From Lepidonotus clava (Eukaryota > Annelida > Polychaeta > Phyllodocida > Polynoidae), in the NCBI GenBank assembly GCA_936440205.1, contig OW387135.1:33582792-33646791 (forward strand): a stretch of 64,000 bases of DNA. Direction: 5' to 3'. The position numbers were made by a program, and so were the translations under genes. Positions 59,110-64,000 of the stretch are shown here, piece by piece. The notes under the pieces are model-generated. The model saw only the letters and a list, made by a program, of their open reading frames with translations, ran no database searches and was not told the DNA's origin. Each line of letters starts with the position of its first letter. The stretch's first letter is position 1.

Positions 59110-59125
59110 TGGTGGAGATTACCCG
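59110..59125 (+). other. Putative primer-binding site
   Basis: TGGTGGAGATTACCCG starts with TGG, complementary to tRNA CCA, and sits between the LTR and gag. I cannot match it to a specific tRNA with confidence. Confidence 0.45.
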
Positions 59126-59157
59126 AAACATGACTTGTGCCGTTTTGCTCATCCTTG

Positions 59158-62100
59158 ATGTCAGCCACCGGTAACTTTGAGGCTTCATCTAACCCCAAGC
59201 CTCAATCTTTGCGGCCCGCAGGACACGATGTGTCAACATCATATACAGGGAATGTGGAAAACCGCCACCTGGTAGGTAATCCCTTAGACGGGGAAGCACA
59301 GAGACAGGAGGTCGCAGCCAGACCCAAGCAGCTCTGCCCCGAAGGTGCACAAAATTACCAAACCCGTGGCAGAGGTAAACCATTTCCCTGGCACCTAGGG
59401 TCCAAAGATAGGCCGGTTCTTGACGAAGGACTTGAAACCCTAACACACTCGGGACGAGTTGAAGGGAAGAACCGTCTCAAACAATATCAGCAATATTGGA
59501 ATCCAGGGTACGTACCACCTACGGACCACGAACCTGGTGCTGGCTCTCATTCTACTTGTGAATCCGACGTGAACAATCCGTGGTGTAGTCAAGGAGTTCC
59601 CTATCGTTTACTACCTGCGGCAGGAGGACAAAGCGAACAGGAAGTTTTCGATGAGGATAACCTATTTTCCTCAGGGAACCAGAAACAACGACAAAACACC
59701 GCTGATAACTCCAGCCCATCAGGGGGAAAACGCCCGGAAAATCCGGTAATTCTACCTGATGGGAGCTCTCTCACCTATCCATTACCCCAACGACTTGAGT
59801 TTATCAGTCACCCACTGGTAACACCGACTCACCCCAACCCGGGGGCGTCCATTCCTTACCCCACTGTAGCTAAAGGAAAGACAGTAGGAGGGGACAAGGG
59901 AGTGGGAAGGGAAGCAGAGGGAAACAGTGACAAAGTAGGCAATTTACAACCCTATAGACTAACCTTTGATATTGAGGAGAACTTGGACGACGCTAATAAA
60001 GGAGCGAAGGTTCCAGATCTGGGATTAGATGAGTATGGTTCTAACCCGGCAGATCTCATAAGAAAGTTAGCAGAAACAGGCTCCGAGGAGCATGAAGAGT
60101 TAGAAAGGTTAAGCGATCAGGATAAAGCAGAAAGGGAAACGCTAGAAATCCAAAGTGATAGAGAAGGGGAAGATAGAGACGAGGAAGGTAGTACGGTAAA
60201 GAAAGCTTATCACGAAGGAGAAGGGGACTTTGCAGCCCCTGAGCCGTATGATAAATACGAAAGCGAAGACGAGGAAGGAGACAGTGAAACAGAACAAGCT
60301 GTCGCAAATGTCAGAGAGGGTAGTCCTGATAGAAAACTAGTTAGAGAAGAGAAATCACGCTCGTCATCGTTTGAACTTATTACCGAGGATGTTTTAGACA
60401 CAGGTAAGACAGACAAACAAGAAAGCGAGGACGAAATTAGTGTAGAGGAAATACCTGTGAGGGAACAGTGGGACGATCACGATATACTAAACCTCCACGA
60501 AGATAATATGGCGGAGGGAGGCGTACCTTTGGTGGATCTAGTAGGCCAAAGGGGTGATCAAAATCAACTCCAACAACCTAGTGAAGGGGGAGCTGGAGGT
60601 GTAGATCCGGGGGCATGGCAGCTTAATCGTGGGATGAACCCTGGGGGACATCAGCAAAACGATGGTAACGGCCGAATCCCAATCCGACAACCGGGCCGAG
60701 GCGCGCCGGCAGGAGGTGGGATCGACCTTGGGCCTATACAACAAAATATGTTGCATCCTTTCCTAGCGCAAGCAATGGGAAACCTTGTGCAAGCAGGTCA
60801 AGGAGGAGGGGGTAACCAACAGGGTCAACAGGCTCAAGGAGGCCAGAACGATCAGGCCAATCCTCAAGGGCTTAACCCTCCCCTTGACCAACAAGCTCAA
60901 GGAGGCCAGGACGGTCAGGCCAATCCTCAGGGGCTTAACCCTCTCCTTGACCAACAGGCTCAAGGAGGCCAGAACGATCAGGCCAATCCTCAGGGGCTTA
61001 ACCCTCCACTTAACCAACCGCCTCAGGGAGGCCAGGATAATCAGGCCAACCCACAAGGGCCTAATCCTCCTCAAAACCTTCTTGATAATCCCCCTCCGAA
61101 TCAGCCCAATCTTGGGATAAATCCTGGGGAACTTCAGCAACCTGGTGAAGGGGGAGATGGTGGTGTGAATCCAGGAATGCAGCAGCCTAATCTTGGGGTA
61201 AACCCTGGGGGACTGCAGCAAAATGATGGGGGTGGCCAACCAGGCCAACAGCCTGGCCGAGCCGTGCCAGCAGGAGGTGGGGTCGAGCAAAACATGTTCC
61301 CTTACCTATTGCAGGCGATGGCGATCGCAGCCAATCTTAACGCAGGCCGAGGAAGAGCGGGTAACCAACAGGGTCAGCAAGCTCCGGCAGGCCAGAATAA
61401 CCAGGCGAACCCACCAGGGCCTGGTAACCCTCCTCCAAACCAGCCCAACAACCCTTTTCTAAACCAACTTAATAACCTTCCTCCGAACCAACCCAACAAC
61501 CCTCTTCTAAACCAAACTAATCAACCCAACCCGCCAGGACCGCCAGGTCCGCCCAACCCCCCAGGACCGCCAGGTCCACCGGGCCCACCAGGACAGAACA
61601 ACCCTCCAAATCCTCCAGGTCCACCGGGCCCACCAGGACAGAACAATCCTCCAAACCCGCCAAATCAACCAAATATTTGGGAAATTCTACCCCAGCTAGG
61701 TTTGGCACTGGGTCAAGTACCAGCGCCAGGGCGTGAAACGACCCACCATGGCCACCAAAGGGGACCGAACATTAGGTTACCGTGGTTTAGTGGAAAGGAA
61801 GATGAGCAGATAGAAAAGTATTTCAGGGAATTGAAGCGACTGAAAGCTATCTATGACTGGTCGGACGCCCATCTCCTGAATATGGCGCTGTTAGGCCTAA
61901 AAGGAAGGGCAGACGACTGGGCAGGAGCGTTAGCTGAGAGTGAAAAAGACACGTTTGAGAAACTAGAAGCTCAAATGACAAAGATCTTCGGTGATCGAAG
62001 AGCTAAGTGGCAGAAACACGCAGAGTTCTGTGCCCTCAAACAAGGAAAGGACCAGAGTGTGATTGAATTTGCAGGTGTCTTGAAACAAAAGCAAGTTAAG

Positions 62101-62706
62101 GCAGAAGCGAGTGAAAGCATGGGCGTGGCCAGACAAGTAGCTATATTGGACCCTAAGTCGTTCACCGAAGCGGTGGATTGTGCGACGAGACTAGAATCGT
62201 TGGACAAAGGCAAAGGGGGAACTAAAATATCCAATGCAGTGAGCGAACTGGCTGGAAGCCAAGAATCAGAGGAGACCGCGGCCCTAAACTCCATCTCTGA
62301 ACGGTTTGGAGTAGTGCTGGCCCGACTAGAGGCCGCTCCATGGTTTCAGAAACCAAAACCAGGGCAAAGCGGAGCTCCCCAGAGTAGTGGTAACTATAAA
62401 CAGCAAGGTTATGAAAGAAAAGATCGATATGAAAATCAGAAAGGTGAAAGGAATCCAGATCAGAAGGCTAAATCTAATAACGCCCCGAACAGAGAGGCAG
62501 ACAAAGGAAAGAATCCGCCAACTCAGCAGAAAGTGGAGAGACCCAGGTTACCTTTTGATGAAAGTAAGTTTTGTATCATTCACCAACAACATGGTCACTC
62601 TACAGAAGCGTGCTTGTGGTTAAAGAATAGGTTGAAGGAGAAACCACCGCGAATTTACAAAGATAGCAAAGCCAGTAGCACCGAGCAAAAGAGTCAGGGA
62701 AACTAG
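59158..62706 (+). CDS. gag: Gag polyprotein, unusually long with collagen-like insert
   Basis: The frame is 1182 codons from ATG 59158; an open stretch upstream has no ATG. The N-terminal half is disordered, with an acidic Glu/Asp-rich block near residues 308-440. Residues about 555-640 hold four tandem 21-residue repeats (QAQGGQNDQANPQGLNPPLD type), then Asn/Pro/Gln-rich sequence and a collagen-like GPPGPPNPPGPPGPPGPPG tract near 795-828. A Retrotrans_gag-like capsid domain follows (RLPWFSGKEDEQIEKYFREL, about 871-1011), with WAGAL and KIFGDRRAKW segments. A zinc knuckle of CX2HX4HX4C form (CIIHQQHGHSTEAC, about 1138-1151) lies near the end. The segment between ASESMG and VARQVAILDP is shorter than usual for this domain, perhaps a small deletion. 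It stops at TAG 62704, right after the slippery site. Confidence 0.85.
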   Translation: MSATGNFEASSNPKPQSLRPAGHDVSTSYTGNVENRHLVGNPLDGEAQRQEVAARPKQLCPEGAQNYQTRGRGKPFPWHLGSKDRPVLDEGLETLTHSGRVEGKNRLKQYQQYWNPGYVPPTDHEPGAGSHSTCESDVNNPWCSQGVPYRLLPAAGGQSEQEVFDEDNLFSSGNQKQRQNTADNSSPSGGKRPENPVILPDGSSLTYPLPQRLEFISHPLVTPTHPNPGASIPYPTVAKGKTVGGDKGVGREAEGNSDKVGNLQPYRLTFDIEENLDDANKGAKVPDLGLDEYGSNPADLIRKLAETGSEEHEELERLSDQDKAERETLEIQSDREGEDRDEEGSTVKKAYHEGEGDFAAPEPYDKYESEDEEGDSETEQAVANVREGSPDRKLVREEKSRSSSFELITEDVLDTGKTDKQESEDEISVEEIPVREQWDDHDILNLHEDNMAEGGVPLVDLVGQRGDQNQLQQPSEGGAGGVDPGAWQLNRGMNPGGHQQNDGNGRIPIRQPGRGAPAGGGIDLGPIQQNMLHPFLAQAMGNLVQAGQGGGGNQQGQQAQGGQNDQANPQGLNPPLDQQAQGGQDGQANPQGLNPLLDQQAQGGQNDQANPQGLNPPLNQPPQGGQDNQANPQGPNPPQNLLDNPPPNQPNLGINPGELQQPGEGGDGGVNPGMQQPNLGVNPGGLQQNDGGGQPGQQPGRAVPAGGGVEQNMFPYLLQAMAIAANLNAGRGRAGNQQGQQAPAGQNNQANPPGPGNPPPNQPNNPFLNQLNNLPPNQPNNPLLNQTNQPNPPGPPGPPNPPGPPGPPGPPGQNNPPNPPGPPGPPGQNNPPNPPNQPNIWEILPQLGLALGQVPAPGRETTHHGHQRGPNIRLPWFSGKEDEQIEKYFRELKRLKAIYDWSDAHLLNMALLGLKGRADDWAGALAESEKDTFEKLEAQMTKIFGDRRAKWQKHAEFCALKQGKDQSVIEFAGVLKQKQVKAEASESMGVARQVAILDPKSFTEAVDCATRLESLDKGKGGTKISNAVSELAGSQESEETAALNSISERFGVVLARLEAAPWFQKPKPGQSGAPQSSGNYKQQGYERKDRYENQKGERNPDQKAKSNNAPNREADKGKNPPTQQKVERPRLPFDESKFCIIHQQHGHSTEACLWLKNRLKEKPPRIYKDSKASSTEQKSQGN

Positions 62707-64000
62707 AGGAAGGGTCCGTTCATTCCACGATAGAATTAGGCGCAGTGGACGGACCGGCTAGGAGAGAGATAGGAGACGAAGCATTTTTCTTAACGTTAAG
62801 ATTTAATGATCAGAAAGAGGTTAAATCTTTGGTAGACACCGGGGCGAGTGATTGTTTCATGTCTACCCTTTGTAAGCAGCAGATCCCTGAACGATGCATT
62901 CTAGATGAGTGGAAAGTGTCGAAAGGAAACATCAGTTTGGCAGACAATTCGTCTCAAGTAATACTAGAACAAATTAGGTGTAAGTTTTCAATCCAGGGAT
63001 CAGTGGTTTGCTATGATTTCAACATAGTGGACGATCTATGCCACTCCATAGTAATCGGTAGAAACTTATTAACAGTGCTTCGTTCAGATTTATCTCTACC
63101 AGGCGCAAAGATAGAAGTGTTTTGTGGGAACCCTATAGTTAGCAAAGAAACAGTGAAAATTCCACCGGGAAATGAATGCATCATACCGGTTACCACCCGA
63201 GAGCCGCTGGGGTTGGACTCACCCGTGGCTTACTGTGCACCGGCAGTAACCGCACCTGTCCTAGTGGAGGGGTGTGTGAATACGGTGGGAAGTCAGTGGT
63301 GGATTAAAGTCATGAATCCGCTAGACGAAATGCAAGAAATCACTCCACAGGAAGTGTTAGCTTTTGCAGAAGAATGCGCAGTGCCTGAGGTAAATCAAGA
63401 CCAGATAGAAGAGTTCCTAGACTTGTGTTATCTAACTAAAACAGAGACCCCAATGTCCATCTGTAGGATTTCTGTAGAAGTAATGAAAGACGCAGTGCAA
63501 ATGGAAAGCCAAACCTCTGAGGAGAAATCCCGAGGTGAAATGGATGAAAATGTAAGTAAAATAGATCTAACCGAGTCGTGCTTAGATGAAGAACAAAAGG
63601 TAAGGTTTAGACAAATGCTTAATAACAACAGAGATGCGCTAGCGTTCTCAACGGAAGAGTTAGGTCACTGTGAAATAGCGCCGATGAGAATCATTGTGGA
63701 TGAGTCGCAGGGAGTAATAAGTTCTAGACCGTACCGATACTCTCCACAGAAAATGGATATCATCGATGAACAGGTTAGGCAACTCATAGATATAGGTGTC
63801 ATAGAGCCCAGCGAATCGGCTTGGCGAAGCCCGCTGGTGGTAGTGCAAAAGAAAGACGGCAAACCTAGGCTCTGTACAGACTTTCGCATGCTTAATCAGG
63901 TCACTTTCAAAGATAAATTCCCAATGCCTACAGCGCGATCACTTTTCTTATATATGGCTTACAAGAAACCCACTATGTGGACAGCTTTAGATCTGTTGAG
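62679..64000 (+). CDS. pol: Pol: aspartic protease and reverse transcriptase (3' truncated by window)
   Basis: This frame is -1 relative to gag, open from 62679 (preceded by TAG 62676) to the right edge without a stop. After a short linker it encodes an aspartic protease with the active site LVDTGASDCF (Asp codon at 62835) and the flap/ILG-type segment HSIVIGRNLL. A spacer of about 190 residues follows, then the RT N-terminus: RPYRYSPQKMDIIDEQVRQL, GVIEPSESAWRSPLVVVQKK, DGKPRLCTDFRMLNQVT and MWTALDLL, with the first catalytic Asp region just reached. The YXDD motif, RNase H and integrase lie outside. It is translated as a Gag-Pol fusion through the frameshift signal. Confidence 0.9.
62697..62755 (+). 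promoter_or_regulatory. Programmed -1 ribosomal frameshift signal (gag to pol)
   Basis: The slippery heptamer G GGA AAC (62697-62703) is in the zero frame and directly precedes the gag TAG. A 9-nt spacer (62704-62712) is followed by a 12-bp stem: 62713-62724 pairs with 62744-62755 (core GGTCCGT/ACGGACC, two G-U pairs), with a 19-nt loop. A -1 shift places ribosomes in the open protease frame. GGGAAAC is a known natural heptamer, used for example in Mason-Pfizer monkey virus gag-pro. Stem and frame were checked by hand. Confidence 0.88.

Larger units (their letters stand above)
58606..64000 (+). mobile_element. Ty3/gypsy-type LTR retrotransposon, 5' part
   Basis: In order: 5' LTR (about 58606-59105), TGG-initial primer-binding site (59110), gag, -1 frameshift signal, then pol with aspartic protease and reverse transcriptase. 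All frames are open to the right edge with no premature stop outside the programmed one, so the copy looks young. RNase H, integrase, the 3' LTR and the target duplication lie outside. Ty3/gypsy affiliation rests on protease-RT order and the RT motifs. The insertion lies in the direction of eIF6, probably in its first intron. Confidence 0.85.

Noticed and set aside
59189-62294. Long minus-strand frames opposite gag
   Set aside because: They mirror the biased gag codons and show no independent motif.
1-64000. CRISPR array, bacterial operon or prophage content
   Set aside because: The window is intron-bearing animal DNA; the tandem repeats lack unique spacers of constant length.

Overview
This is animal nuclear DNA: AT-rich, with short exons, long introns, GT-AG splicing and many repeats. 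The tRNA-derived SINEs end in a 'cggcgttaaacaccaa' tail and there are many small MITEs, which fits a mollusc, probably a bivalve. The organism is inferred, not proven. I rebuilt genes by reading conserved protein segments and checking splice sites and phase by eye.

Layout. (1) 66-4005, minus strand: the first two coding exons of a LUC7-like U1 snRNP splicing factor; the gene runs off the left edge. (2) About 4.08-15.2 kb, plus strand: a short gene for an unrecognised membrane or secreted protein (coding exons at 10867-11166 and 11487-11608, possible first exon at 4081-4120). Downstream lies an array of nine hairpins at 13.04-15.21 kb that match the iron-responsive element (IRE): bulged C, 5-bp upper stem, CAGUGN loop. 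Stem sequences differ between copies but stay paired. A multi-IRE 3'UTR is known from vertebrate transferrin receptor mRNA; one on an unrelated small gene here would be new, and this is the main discovery candidate. (3) 22118-51626, minus strand: a complete TSC2 (tuberin) gene in 38 coding exons, summing to 5751 nt and 1916 residues, with a C-terminal Rap-GAP domain and conserved Akt-type and AMPK-type sites. (4) 55547-55653, plus strand: coding exon 1 of eIF6, head-to-head with TSC2. No further eIF6 exon was seen. (5) 58606-64000, plus strand: the 5' part of a Ty3/gypsy-type LTR retrotransposon with an intact gag, a canonical -1 frameshift signal (GGGAAAC, 9-nt spacer, 12-bp stem) and an open protease/RT frame to the window edge. 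It probably sits in eIF6 intron 1.

The rest is introns and intergenic DNA holding SINEs, MITEs (including two-copy families with TTAA ends and with CAGGGTGCCCACGC ends), minisatellites, inverted repeats, a MITE nested in a minisatellite, and two hammerhead-like remnants of probable Penelope origin. The eIF6 first exon lies between inverted repeats about 4.4 kb apart.

LUC7L (splicing), TSC2 (mTORC1 control) and eIF6 (60S ribosome maturation) are housekeeping genes with no operon-like relation.
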